Part shown: one piece after another, positions 1 through 6,500 of the stretch
How the letters are laid out: every line of letters starts with the position of its first letter
How positions within the stretch are numbered: the first letter of the stretch is position 1
NCBI GenBank assembly: GCA_041609995.1
Contig: JBFIPU010000073.1
Location: 1-14,229, forward strand
DNA length: 14,229 nucleotides
From: JABDOU01 sp041609995
GTDB taxonomy: Bacteria; Actinomycetota; Acidimicrobiia; Spongiisociales; SHLN01
Direction: 5' to 3'
Notes under the pieces: model-generated
Seen by the model: the letters and a program-made list of their open reading frames with translations, nothing else
The model's database searches: none
What the model was told of the DNA's origin: nothing
Position numbers and translations under genes: made by a program

Positions 1-495
1 GGTCACGTTGAACATGGTCATCGGTATCACGATGGCAGCCATCACCGCCAGGGCGTCGAACACTCGATGGGCGATCTGTTGGCTTTCACGCCGGTACCAG
101 ACGAGCAATACGCCAACGGTGAACGAAAGCCCCACGGCATACGCAGCCAAGGAGTGCAATGTGTCCTCGAACTCGACAAAGGGGCCGGGCTCCCAGGGCG
201 CGTGGGCGTACACGGCGGCCATGATCATCGACAATCCATACACCCGATGGGCAGCTTGACCGAGACGGCCCCAGCGGCTCCTCATGTGCCCAGCCAGCAG
301 CAACACCCCGAAGCCGAGGAAGACGAAACCGAGCCGTGCGACCCACGCGTATTCCACCCCCTGTCCGGCCGACTCGCTCACCGCATGCCGGACCATCGAG
401 TACGAGTCGGGCATGACGAGCGGTGCGACCAGGAGGCACAGCAACGCCGAACCGACCAGAAGTGTCACGATTCCGGCCCGCTGGCGTGCGCTCAT
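1..495 (-). CDS. DUF998 family integral membrane protein (3' end outside window)
   Basis: This reading frame is open from an ATG at 495 down to the window edge, giving 165 visible residues without a stop. The start MSARQRAGIVTLLVG leads into a first membrane segment (about residues 8-27). Next comes the segment PDSYSMVRHAVSESAGQGVE, which resembles the conserved early loop of DUF998 proteins, then further hydrophobic segments near residues 50-65, 80-95, 107-123 and 145-163. DUF998 proteins are multi-pass membrane proteins of unknown function, about 190-220 residues long, so roughly the last quarter is probably missing. It lies 72 bases after the AI-2E-family permease on the same strand and could be cotranscribed with it. 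The ribosome binding site is weak and no alternative start lies just upstream. The family call is from pattern recognition only. Confidence 0.75.
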   Translation of the reverse strand, partial: MSARQRAGIVTLLVGSALLCLLVAPLVMPDSYSMVRHAVSESAGQGVEYAWVARLGFVFLGFGVLLLAGHMRSRWGRLGQAAHRVYGLSMIMAAVYAHAPWEPGPFVEFEDTLHSLAAYAVGLSFTVGVLLVWYRRESQQIAHRVFDALAVMAAIVIPMTMFNVT

Positions 496-567
496 ACGCC
501 GATGGTCGCGGTCCGAAGGATGCCCCGGCAGGGACGATGGTCCCGAAAGCCAATGCCTCCGAGTGGG

Positions 568-1770
568 TCAACGCGTCAGGTATCGATCCCGGGCAGCCGC
601 TCTGGCGATCGCAACCGTCTCGACCGACGACGAAGACTCCGGGTGGGTCTGCCATGACGCACGAATCGCCGTCGCAACCGCCACCAGGGGGACGGCCAGG
701 AACGCCCCCAGAGCTCCGCCCACGACGGCGCCGCCCGCCAGCGACAACAGGATCGTGAGGGGGTGAAGATCGACTGCCCGGGCGAAGATGGCGGGCGCCA
801 CGATGTCACCGTCGATTTGCTGCACGACAACCGTGAGAATCAGGACCAGCAGGGCATCGCCGGGCCCGCCGGTCGCCAGGGCCAACAGGGTCGCCACCCC
901 GCCGGCGAAGATGGCCCCTACGAGCGGGAACATGGCCGCAATGAAGGTGAGCACCACGAGTGGAAACACGAGCGGTACCCCGATCACGGCCAGCCCGATC
1001 CCGATGAGCGTGGCGTCCACCGCCCCCACGATCATGATCGCCAGGATGTAACGCTGCAGCACCGTCCATCCGGCGGACATCGAATCCATCGCCCGCTCGC
1101 GGACGTCGGCAGGGAAGCGCCGGGCGATCTGAGCCCGGAAGAAGTCCGCATCCTTGACATAGAAGAACGCCACCACGAACGTGAGGAACAGGGCCGCCAC
1201 TGCCTCGAGCATCAATGCGGCCCGCGAAGGCGCCTGGCTGCGCGCCATGCCGCTCAGCGTCTCGACAGCTGTCGCCTCGAAGTCGTCGATCGAGGTGGCG
1301 CTCAAGTCGAGAGGCCCGCTGACCAACCAGTCTTTGATGTCCTGATAACCCTGGCCCAGAGCAGGTCCGATCTCGGCGAAGCCGGCAGCCAATCCGGGAA
1401 AGATGAGCCAGCCAAGGCCGCCAACGATCAATGACGCCGACGCAAATACGGCGAGGGTGGCCGGCAACTTCGGCCAACCGTGGCGAATGAGCCAGCGGGC
1501 CGGGGGAACCAGCACAGCGGCAATCATGAGCGCCAGCACCATTGGCAGCAGCACCAGGCGGAGTCGTATCACGATCATCCCGGCCACCAGCACCACACCC
1601 ACTATCACGAGAAAGCGCCAGCCGGCCGACGCACCGGTCCTCAGCCAGGACGGCATACGGCCGTTGCGCAGCATGTCGATCGAATCCCGCCCCAGCGCCA
1701 GTGATTCCTGATCTCGATCCTCTCCGCCCTTTTCGCCCTCGAATGGGCGGTCTCCGTTGGAGGCGGTCAT
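568..1770 (-). CDS. AI-2E/PerM family permease
   Basis: This is a 400-residue multi-pass membrane protein of the AI-2E transporter (PF01594, YdbK/PerM/TqsA-like) family. A hydrophilic N-terminus of about 45 residues is followed by two paired membrane segments (about 50-85), a third near 103-125, a soluble region (about 130-185), then the C-terminal bundle, including QQIDGDIVAPAIFARAVDLH. That bundle matches the family's conserved QxxxxxxxxP block followed by LHP and the glycine-rich GGAVVGGALGAFLAVPLVAV segment. Members export small molecules or ions; some act as Na+(Li+)/H+ antiporters, and autoinducer-2 export is shown only for a few, so the substrate is unknown here. GAGGTGA lies about 6 bases before the ATG and overlaps the end of the upstream 106-residue gene, only 4 bases away, which indicates one transcript with mscL. 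Length is slightly above the family's usual 340-380 because of the N-terminal extension. Confidence 0.88.
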   Translation of the reverse strand: MTASNGDRPFEGEKGGEDRDQESLALGRDSIDMLRNGRMPSWLRTGASAGWRFLVIVGVVLVAGMIVIRLRLVLLPMVLALMIAAVLVPPARWLIRHGWPKLPATLAVFASASLIVGGLGWLIFPGLAAGFAEIGPALGQGYQDIKDWLVSGPLDLSATSIDDFEATAVETLSGMARSQAPSRAALMLEAVAALFLTFVVAFFYVKDADFFRAQIARRFPADVRERAMDSMSAGWTVLQRYILAIMIVGAVDATLIGIGLAVIGVPLVFPLVVLTFIAAMFPLVGAIFAGGVATLLALATGGPGDALLVLILTVVVQQIDGDIVAPAIFARAVDLHPLTILLSLAGGAVVGGALGAFLAVPLVAVATAIRASWQTHPESSSSVETVAIARAAARDRYLTR

Positions 1771-1774
1771 CGGC

Positions 1775-2095
1775 TCACCTCACCCGTTGATCCTCGAGGA
1801 ACTCGTGGGCCGCAGCCGCCTCGACCGACTCGTCTTCGTCGGTTTCGCCGTCCCGGCTCCGGTCATCCGGCCGGCCGGGGATGATGTCACCGGGGCGGCT
1901 GACCGCCATGCCTTCGGCCCCGGGACCGGCGGGGCGGGCGCCGGGCGGGTACTCCTCGCCGGTCGGCCCGGGAGGCGTTCGAAAAGGATCTGGGGGACGC
2001 TTGTCAACGCGTCGCCAGCGGGTTGCGGTGGTGTACAGGGTGAGAATGAGAAGGACCAGCAGGACCCACGTCAACAGCCAAGGGAGCATCGTCAT
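1775..2095 (-). CDS. Small single-pass membrane protein, start overlaps mscL stop
   Basis: This 106-residue protein begins MTMLPWLLTWVLLVLLILTL, one clear membrane helix at about residues 4-22. A basic patch (TRWRRVDKR) follows, then a proline-, glycine- and acid-rich tail of about 75 residues that looks disordered. I chose the ATG at 2095 because it overlaps the mscL stop in an ATGA arrangement; the frame is open further upstream but that would run inside mscL. It ends 4 bases before the AI-2E-family permease start and supplies that gene's ribosome binding site. I recognise no family. The positive-inside rule suggests the tail is cytoplasmic. Position between a mechanosensitive channel and a permease suggests a membrane accessory role, which is inference only. 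Confidence 0.7.
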   Translation of the reverse strand: MTMLPWLLTWVLLVLLILTLYTTATRWRRVDKRPPDPFRTPPGPTGEEYPPGARPAGPGAEGMAVSRPGDIIPGRPDDRSRDGETDEDESVEAAAAHEFLEDQRVR

Positions 2096-2559
2096 GATGT
2101 GACCCCCACATCCGAGTTGGCCAGCTGGGACGTACAGGCCGAGCACCGGGTGGCATCTACGTCGATGTGGGATTTGCAGTACGGGCAGGCCTTGGTCGAC
2201 GGTGCCGGCGGGGTGTCGGCCCGCCGCAACCGGTTGATCCATCTGACGAGCAAGAACAGGACGAGGGCCACGATGAGAAAACTCACCACTTGATTGATCA
2301 GGTTGCCGTAGGCGAGCACGTTGGCTCCCGCCGACTCGGCCACCTCGATGGTTTGATAGGGACCGGCCGGGCTTCCCGCGTCGAGCACGATGAAGCGATC
2401 CGAGAAATCGAGATCACCGGTTAACACGCCGACCAGCGGAGTGAGAACATCTCCCACCGCCGAGTTGACGATGGCCGTGAAGGCGGCGCCGATGATGATG
2501 CCGACCGCCATGTCGACGACATTGCCCTTGATCGCAAACTCTCTGAATTCGTTCAACAT
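2092..2559 (-). CDS. mscL: Large-conductance mechanosensitive channel MscL with C-terminal zinc ribbon
   Basis: This 155-residue protein opens with MLNEFREFAIKGNVVDMAVG and continues IIIGAAFTAIVNSAVGDVLTP, the N-terminal helix and pore-lining first membrane helix of MscL. The periplasmic loop covers about residues 50-80 and the second helix about 84-106. MscL forms homopentamers that open under membrane tension to release solutes during hypo-osmotic shock. The C-terminal tail carries CPYC (125-128) and, ten residues later, CSAC (139-142), a CxxC/CxxC zinc ribbon absent from the E. coli protein. The start at 2559 is supported by GGGAGG about 8 bases upstream and by homology; an in-frame ATG 60 bases further up (2619) has no such support. 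It appears to be the first gene of a minus-strand operon leading to the 106-residue protein and the permease. Confidence 0.95.
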   Translation of the reverse strand: MLNEFREFAIKGNVVDMAVGIIIGAAFTAIVNSAVGDVLTPLVGVLTGDLDFSDRFIVLDAGSPAGPYQTIEVAESAGANVLAYGNLINQVVSFLIVALVLFLLVRWINRLRRADTPPAPSTKACPYCKSHIDVDATRCSACTSQLANSDVGVTS

Positions 2560-2629
2560 GCGGCAAACCTCCCGGAGCTGACGCGCACTGTCGAGGTACC
2601 CGCATCGGGCGTGGTTCAAACAATGGGGT

Positions 2630-2647
2630 TGCCGGCACGTGCCGGCA
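2630..2647 (-). terminator. 18-base perfect palindrome after the SRPBCC gene, possible terminator
   Basis: TGCCGGCACGTGCCGGCA reads identically on both strands and lies 8 bases after the SRPBCC stop. In RNA it would form a 7-bp GC-rich stem with an ACGT loop. On the minus strand it is followed only by a poor T stretch (ATTGTTTG), so intrinsic termination would be weak. It could equally be a protein-binding site in the 96-base gap ahead of mscL. Confidence 0.45.
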
Positions 2648-2655
2648 CAGCGGCG

Positions 2656-3147
2656 TCAGCCAGACTCGGCCGCCACCTTCAGTCCGGTCAGCACCTGCTC
2701 CATGCCGGCCCGGAGGTCGGCCGCCCGGCGCTGTTTGATCTCGTCGGCTCGCTCCGGGTACTTCTCCAGGGCCCGGGTGAGGCCGCTGGGACCAGGACCG
2801 AGTTGGACGGAATGCCGGACGAGTACTCCATCCCCGGCCGGCTCGATGTCGATACGCCAGGTCGAGCCGGGCGGCGCACCGGTGTTCAGCACCTCCCACG
2901 CGAGCGTGCGGCCGGGCTCGGCCGCAACGACCTGCGAGGTGGTGGTCCAGGTGAAGTCTCCGCGCCGGTTGTGCCCCACCAGCGTTCCGCCTGACACCGG
3001 CCCCTCTGGACCCCACTCTCCGCCCTCGAATTCAGGGGACCACATTCCCCACCGGTCGAGATCGGTCATCAGCCCCCACACCGTTTCAGCGGGGGCGCCG
3101 ATCCGGATCTCGGTCTCGACAAAGGGTAGGTCATCCCAGGTTGTCAT
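2656..3147 (-). CDS. SRPBCC (START/polyketide cyclase-like) family protein
   Basis: This 163-residue protein has the layout of the SRPBCC helix-grip fold: an initial strand (VETEIRIGAPAETVWGLMTDL), the tryptophan-containing DRWGMWSPEF segment typical of polyketide cyclase/dehydrase-type members, central strands (FTWTTTSQVVAAEPGRTLAWEV), then a long C-terminal helix (about 138-160). The fold binds hydrophobic ligands; bacterial members act as aromatases/cyclases, lipid carriers or stress proteins. I see no catalytic signature that decides among these. GGAGG lies about 8 bases before the ATG. It is the last gene of the operon that contains the KAS III homologue, 35 bases after that gene's stop, so its ligand could be an acyl or polyketide-like product. 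That link is inferred from position. Confidence 0.85.
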   Translation of the reverse strand: MTTWDDLPFVETEIRIGAPAETVWGLMTDLDRWGMWSPEFEGGEWGPEGPVSGGTLVGHNRRGDFTWTTTSQVVAAEPGRTLAWEVLNTGAPPGSTWRIDIEPAGDGVLVRHSVQLGPGPSGLTRALEKYPERADEIKQRRAADLRAGMEQVLTGLKVAAESG

Positions 3148-3182
3148 GCGCTGGTCCTCCTCGTGCCGTCACGTCGTTGCAC

Positions 3183-4244
3183 TCATGATGGCTCCCGGTA
3201 AAACAACGCCCCCCAGTGGGCGCCGGCCCCGAATGCTGTGAACGCCACCAACGTACCGGGTCCAACCCGTCCCTCCATCCGCATTTCGTGAAACAGGATC
3301 GGCAAGGTACCAGCGGTGGTGTTGCCATAACGGTCGATGTTGGATGGAAGTGTCTCCTCATCCACGCCGAGCCCCTTCCGCACGCCTTCGAGGATCCGCT
3401 CGTTGGCCTGGTGGGCCACCACCAGATCGACCTCTTCCGCCGGCAAGCCCAATCGATCCGCCAGACTGCGAACGGCTTCTGGCATGCGCCTGACGGCCTG
3501 GCGGTAGAGCCCACGTCCGTCCATGGTGGGCAGAACCTCATCCCGGGCCACGTCATCAGCAGAAACGAACGGCTGGTGGAGTGAGCCGATATTCGGGATT
3601 TCGATGAGATCGGCCAGCGACCCATCCGTGTGCAGCTCCGCTCCCAGCACCCCCGCATCGCGGTCATCCGAGGATTCGACCACCACAGCGCCCGCTCCAT
3701 CTCCGAACAGCACGCTCCAGCCGCGATGGCGGGTATTACGTTCGAACCGATCGTGGCTGATGGCACCACCCTCGCGGGTCCGGCGATAATCCTCGATCCA
3801 GGGCTGGAGCCCGGCATGCACCTCGGCTCCGATCACCAGCACCCGGTCGGCCTTCTCTGCCTTGACAAGACTGTCGGCCATGTCGAGGGCATAGAGAAAC
3901 CCGCTGCACTGCTGTCGGATGTCAAAGGCGGGCACTGACTCGAGGCCCAGTCGATCTTGCACGACGGCGGCGATCCCGGGGGCAAAGGTGTCCGGCGTCA
4001 TGGTGGCCACCACAACTGCATCGATGTCGGAGTTCGTGGCCCCGGCGTCGGACATGGCGGTCCGCCCGGCTACGGTCGCCAGGTGCGATGATCCCACGCC
4101 TGCATCGGCCAGCCGGCGCTCCCGAATCCCAGATCGAGATACGATCCACTCGTCCGCAGTGTCCATCAAGCCGGCCAGTTCCTCGTTGGTGACGACCCGC
4201 TCGGGCAGCCCGACCCCCGATCCGGTGATGACCGCCGATCTCAC
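3183..4244 (-). CDS. 3-oxoacyl-ACP synthase III (KAS III) family protein
   Basis: This 353-residue protein is a full-length thiolase-fold enzyme of the FabH/KAS III type. The triad is visible: Cys113 in QQCSGF, His278 in VAHQAN and Asn308 in DRYGNTTAGT. The GDGAGA loop (181-186) and the C-terminal glycine-rich AFGAGAHWGA are also present. KAS III enzymes condense an acyl-CoA with malonyl-ACP; homologues make other beta-ketoacyl or ester/amide products. It is longer than E. coli FabH (317), with an insertion at about 143-176 that includes PWIEDYRRTREGG and sits near the expected acyl-binding region. This argues for a specialised rather than housekeeping role. The start is GTG and overlaps the upstream stop as GTGA, with no good ribosome binding site, so translation is probably coupled. 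The acyl substrate cannot be read from the sequence. Confidence 0.9.
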   Translation of the reverse strand: MRSAVITGSGVGLPERVVTNEELAGLMDTADEWIVSRSGIRERRLADAGVGSSHLATVAGRTAMSDAGATNSDIDAVVVATMTPDTFAPGIAAVVQDRLGLESVPAFDIRQQCSGFLYALDMADSLVKAEKADRVLVIGAEVHAGLQPWIEDYRRTREGGAISHDRFERNTRHRGWSVLFGDGAGAVVVESSDDRDAGVLGAELHTDGSLADLIEIPNIGSLHQPFVSADDVARDEVLPTMDGRGLYRQAVRRMPEAVRSLADRLGLPAEEVDLVVAHQANERILEGVRKGLGVDEETLPSNIDRYGNTTAGTLPILFHEMRMEGRVGPGTLVAFTAFGAGAHWGALFYREPS

Positions 4245-4480
4245 GCTTCGGCCGGTTCCGCCAACTCCTCCGCCTCCGCGATTGGTTCGTACCCTCGGTT
4301 GCGGGCCTCAGCCAGCGTTTGTGGCGAGAGCGCCGAGATGAGGTTGCGCTGGGACAGCTGCTCCGCCTCCTCCCGGTCCTGCAGCAACGCGAACTGAGCA
4401 GGGTCGTCGCAGTCGTACACCTTCATGTCGTCGCGGGTTCCGAGGAAGCGGTACTCCTCGAATCGCTTGAGACGTCCCAT
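4241..4480 (-). CDS. Conserved-looking 79-residue protein, coupled to KAS III gene
   Basis: This gene encodes a 79-residue soluble protein starting MGRLKRFEEYRFLGTRDDMK, with a helical, charged middle (FALLQDREEAEQLSQRNLIS) and an acidic alanine/glutamate-rich tail. I do not recognise the family. The start is well supported: AGGAGG lies directly upstream with ideal spacing, and the preceding TAG of the 44-residue ORF is embedded in that site. Its stop overlaps the GTG of the KAS III gene by 4 bases. There is no signal peptide or membrane segment. A role as a small partner of the synthase is suggested only by the tight coupling. Confidence 0.72.
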   Translation of the reverse strand: MGRLKRFEEYRFLGTRDDMKVYDCDDPAQFALLQDREEAEQLSQRNLISALSPQTLAEARNRGYEPIAEAEELAEPAEA

Positions 4481-4487
4481 TCTCCTC

Positions 4488-4622
4488 CTAGTACAGGAAT
4501 TGCACCGGGTCACCCACCGGCAGGACCCGGGCCGGCGGTCGCATCTCGAGCCGCCACGGATCGATATGACTAGGGGCAAAGGCGAAGTAGATGGTGAGGA
4601 ACATTTTCGCCATGGCTTTCAT
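4488..4622 (-). CDS. 44-residue small ORF bridging two genes of the KAS III operon
   Basis: This frame starts at an ATG that overlaps the TGA of the 142-residue gene (ATGA) and ends at a TAG lying inside the AGGAGG of the 79-residue gene. The product begins MKAMAKMFLTIYFAF and ends PVGDPVQFLY, with aromatic residues at both ends and a proline/arginine-rich middle (DPWRLEMRPPARVLP). It fills what would otherwise be a 138-base hole in a gene string without gaps. Both junctions are typical of translational coupling. Internal ATGs at residues 4 and 7 are alternative starts. No homology is recognised, so this rests on gene arrangement and an open frame only. Confidence 0.55.
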   Translation of the reverse strand: MKAMAKMFLTIYFAFAPSHIDPWRLEMRPPARVLPVGDPVQFLY

Positions 4623-5047
4623 GCAATCTCGCCTTCCGAACCTTCGGGGCCCACTGCACCGATCTCGGCAAGATACCCCGCTTCGTAACCGAGGACTTCG
4701 GCAATCACGTCGCGAGGGTAGCCGTGGGTCTCACCCAGTTGGCCGTGGACGAAGTCGATGGCCTCCTCCGAGCCGGCCACGCGCACCGGTTTGAGCCCGG
4801 CGGCCCCTTTGGGCGAGAAGCCTTGCAGGTACGCGATCTCCCAGTCCAACACTCGCCGCACGCCCTCGGGGTCGAGATGCTCCATCGCCTGATCGGACAG
4901 CTGGGGATAGATGTAATGCACTGCCTCGTCGACCACATAGGAGGCCACGTTCTCCATCGGCGTCTTTGACGCCTCCTGCCAGACCAGAACGGCGACCAGC
5001 ACGAGAAAGATGGCCAGAAGCAGAAAGCCGAGCTGTAAAGCGGTCAT
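4619..5047 (-). CDS. N-terminally membrane-anchored 142-residue protein of unknown function
   Basis: This protein opens with a membrane helix (about residues 5-23, LQLGFLLLAIFLVLVAVLVW) and then carries a soluble, mostly helical domain of about 115 residues. Features of that domain include VDEAVHYIYPQLSDQAMEHL, LDWEIAYLQGF and a C-terminal DVIAEVLGYEAGYLAEIG, with repeated E-x-A-Y-L. There is no lipobox or cleavage site, so it is probably a bitopic protein. I do not recognise the family. It is the first gene of the KAS III operon and its stop overlaps the next ATG. The ribosome binding site is poor (GGGA about 10 bases up), and a GACAAT hexamer five bases before the start could be a -10 element of a nearly leaderless transcript. 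Confidence 0.72.
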   Translation of the reverse strand: MTALQLGFLLLAIFLVLVAVLVWQEASKTPMENVASYVVDEAVHYIYPQLSDQAMEHLDPEGVRRVLDWEIAYLQGFSPKGAAGLKPVRVAGSEEAIDFVHGQLGETHGYPRDVIAEVLGYEAGYLAEIGAVGPEGSEGEIA

Positions 5048-5116
5048 GCATCATTGTCCCACAGAGCCGGGGCGAAACCGGCGTATTGCTTGTCCCCACC
5101 TCTGAGAAATGGCGGG

Positions 5117-6082
5117 TCAGATAACGCTCAGATCGCCGACCATGCCGTTTTCGTAGTGACCTGGAATCAGGCACGTGATCAGATCGAACTCCGTGTCGGC
5201 CTCCAGGGTCACCGTGAGGCTGGCGGCGCTGCCGGCGGGCACCTCCACGATGGGAGCATCATGGTGATCGGCCTCTCCCTCGCCGTGGTCGGCGTGACCG
5301 GAAGCAATGTGTTCCTCCACCGAATGTTCGTTGGCGAGTCGGAACTCGTGCACGAGGAAACCCTCGTTCACGAGAATCAATTGCACGGTTTCGCCGGCGA
5401 ACACGCTGACGGTGGCGGGCTCGAATGCGTATTCGGTCATCACGATGCGAATCTGGCGGTCGGCGGCCGGGTCGATCGCGATCCCGCTTTCGTCCACCGG
5501 TGCAGCCTCCTCGTCAGATGCGGCACCTTCATCTTGAGCCGTCTCGTCATCATGCGCCATCTCGTCATCATGCGCCATCTCGTCCATCATCTCGCCATCG
5601 TCGCCCATTGCCTCCATCGAGTCCTGGTCATGGGCTCGGGCGGCGGCCACCGCTTCGGCTGTGATCTCTGGCAATGTGTCAATGCCGGCCGAGCCGACGG
5701 CGATACCGCCGACCATCCCCGCCTCGAAATGGCCTTCGGTGCTGCAGTAGAACGAGAGCCCTTCTGGCCCGACATCTACCGTCTTTGTGACTGTTTGGCC
5801 GGCGTCGACCACAAACGGCTCATGACCCGGAACCTCTATGTCGTGGGGCACGAAGCCTTCGTTGATGAAGTTGATCGTGTGAACACCCGGATTGGGAATC
5901 GATAGAAAAGCAGGCTCGAACTGGAGCGTGTCGGTCAGTATGACGTCCGATGAGGCGCCCTCCACCGACACGGCCGTGGTGGGCGGCAGCGTCGTTGTGA
6001 TCGAGAGCTCGGCGGTTGTGTTGCGACAGCCAACCAGGAGCACAGCCCCCAGCAGAAGCGCGATGAAGGTGGTTCGTTTCAT
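5117..6082 (-). CDS. Lipoprotein with two cupredoxin domains
   Basis: This 321-residue protein begins MKRTTFIALLLGAVLLVGC, a lipoprotein signal with Cys19 as the lipidated residue. Domain 1 (about 45-130) has the full type-1 copper ligand set His80, Cys113, His118 and Met123 (CSTEGHFEAGM). Domain 2 (about 205-320) repeats it with His245, Cys304, His309 and Met314 (CLIPGHYENGM). Between them, residues 151-195 form a linker rich in Asp, Glu, His and Met with DEMAHDDEMAHDDE repeats. A second His/Asp-rich stretch lies inside domain 2 (253-274). Cupredoxins carry electrons or bind copper on the outer face of the membrane. The partner is not in the window. An ATG 9 bases upstream (6091) is an alternative start; the chosen one gives a standard signal. 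Each domain resembles single cupredoxin-domain proteins of actinomycetes. Confidence 0.88.
   Translation of the reverse strand: MKRTTFIALLLGAVLLVGCRNTTAELSITTTLPPTTAVSVEGASSDVILTDTLQFEPAFLSIPNPGVHTINFINEGFVPHDIEVPGHEPFVVDAGQTVTKTVDVGPEGLSFYCSTEGHFEAGMVGGIAVGSAGIDTLPEITAEAVAAARAHDQDSMEAMGDDGEMMDEMAHDDEMAHDDETAQDEGAASDEEAAPVDESGIAIDPAADRQIRIVMTEYAFEPATVSVFAGETVQLILVNEGFLVHEFRLANEHSVEEHIASGHADHGEGEADHHDAPIVEVPAGSAASLTVTLEADTEFDLITCLIPGHYENGMVGDLSVI
5542..5577 (-). repeat. Two perfect 18-base tandem units in the cupredoxin linker
   Basis: Two adjacent identical 18-base units encode the repeated DDEMAH-type hexapeptide of the linker. The bases after 5577 begin a third, diverged unit. In-frame 18-base units can change linker length by slippage without breaking the frame. 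Confidence 0.85.
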
Positions 6083-6165
6083 GGCTCCCATGTTCCCACA
6101 CGATAGATAGGGACTTTCTACCCGAAAGATGCGGGAATGCGGAACGCAACCCCTCGCCCAACTCC

Positions 6166-6180
6166 GATAATGTGGCGTCG
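6166..6180 (+). promoter_or_regulatory. -10 element for a leaderless transcript
   Basis: GATAAT at 6166-6171 is followed 8 bases later by the GTG start of the NIPSNAP-like gene. This puts the expected transcription start at or next to the start codon. There is no ribosome binding site in the 8-base interval. No convincing -35 hexamer was found. Confidence 0.5.
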
Positions 6181-6476
6181 TGACTGCACAGCTGCGCATC
6201 TACCACATCAAACCGGGGTTGATGGACGAGTTCGCCCGCCTGGTCGCGGAGCACGTGTTCCCGGCTCGTCGCCAACACGGATTCGAGGTCCTGGGGCCGT
6301 GGGTAGTACCCGCCGAGCATCAATACGTCTGGGTGGTCACCTACGACGGACCGCTCTCGTGGGACGAGGCCGTCGAGCGGTATTACCAATCTCCGGAGCG
6401 CTCTGGCATCGGATTCGACCCCGACGAATACATCGAATCTGCCGATTTACGTCTGATGGAGACCGCTGGAAGCTGA
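6180..6476 (+). CDS. NIPSNAP-like dimeric alpha/beta-barrel protein
   Basis: This 98-residue protein begins MTAQLRIYHIKPGLMDEFARL, then has AEHVFPARRQHGFEVLGPWV and QYVWVVTYDGPLSWDEAVERYY. This is the pattern of NIPSNAP-family proteins, ferredoxin-like folds that dimerise into alpha/beta barrels. The length fits a single domain (about 100 residues). The biochemical role of bacterial members is mostly unknown; some relatives are small-molecule monooxygenases or isomerases. The start is a GTG placed 8 bases after a GATAAT element, consistent with a leaderless mRNA. It is divergent from the cupredoxin lipoprotein, sharing a 97-base intergenic region, and convergent with the dehydrogenase gene 24 bases downstream. 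Confidence 0.8.
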   Translation: MTAQLRIYHIKPGLMDEFARLVAEHVFPARRQHGFEVLGPWVVPAEHQYVWVVTYDGPLSWDEAVERYYQSPERSGIGFDPDEYIESADLRLMETAGS

Positions 6477-6500
6477 TTCGGCCTCGCCGTGTATAGCCGC

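Noticed and set aside
568..1770. Assignment as an autoinducer-2 exporter involved in quorum sensing
   Set aside because: The family name is historical. Most members have other or unknown substrates, and no AI-2 synthesis or sensing gene is present.
5542..5600. Tandem repeats as a CRISPR array
   Set aside because: The units are adjacent with no spacers, 18 bases long and in frame with the cupredoxin linker.
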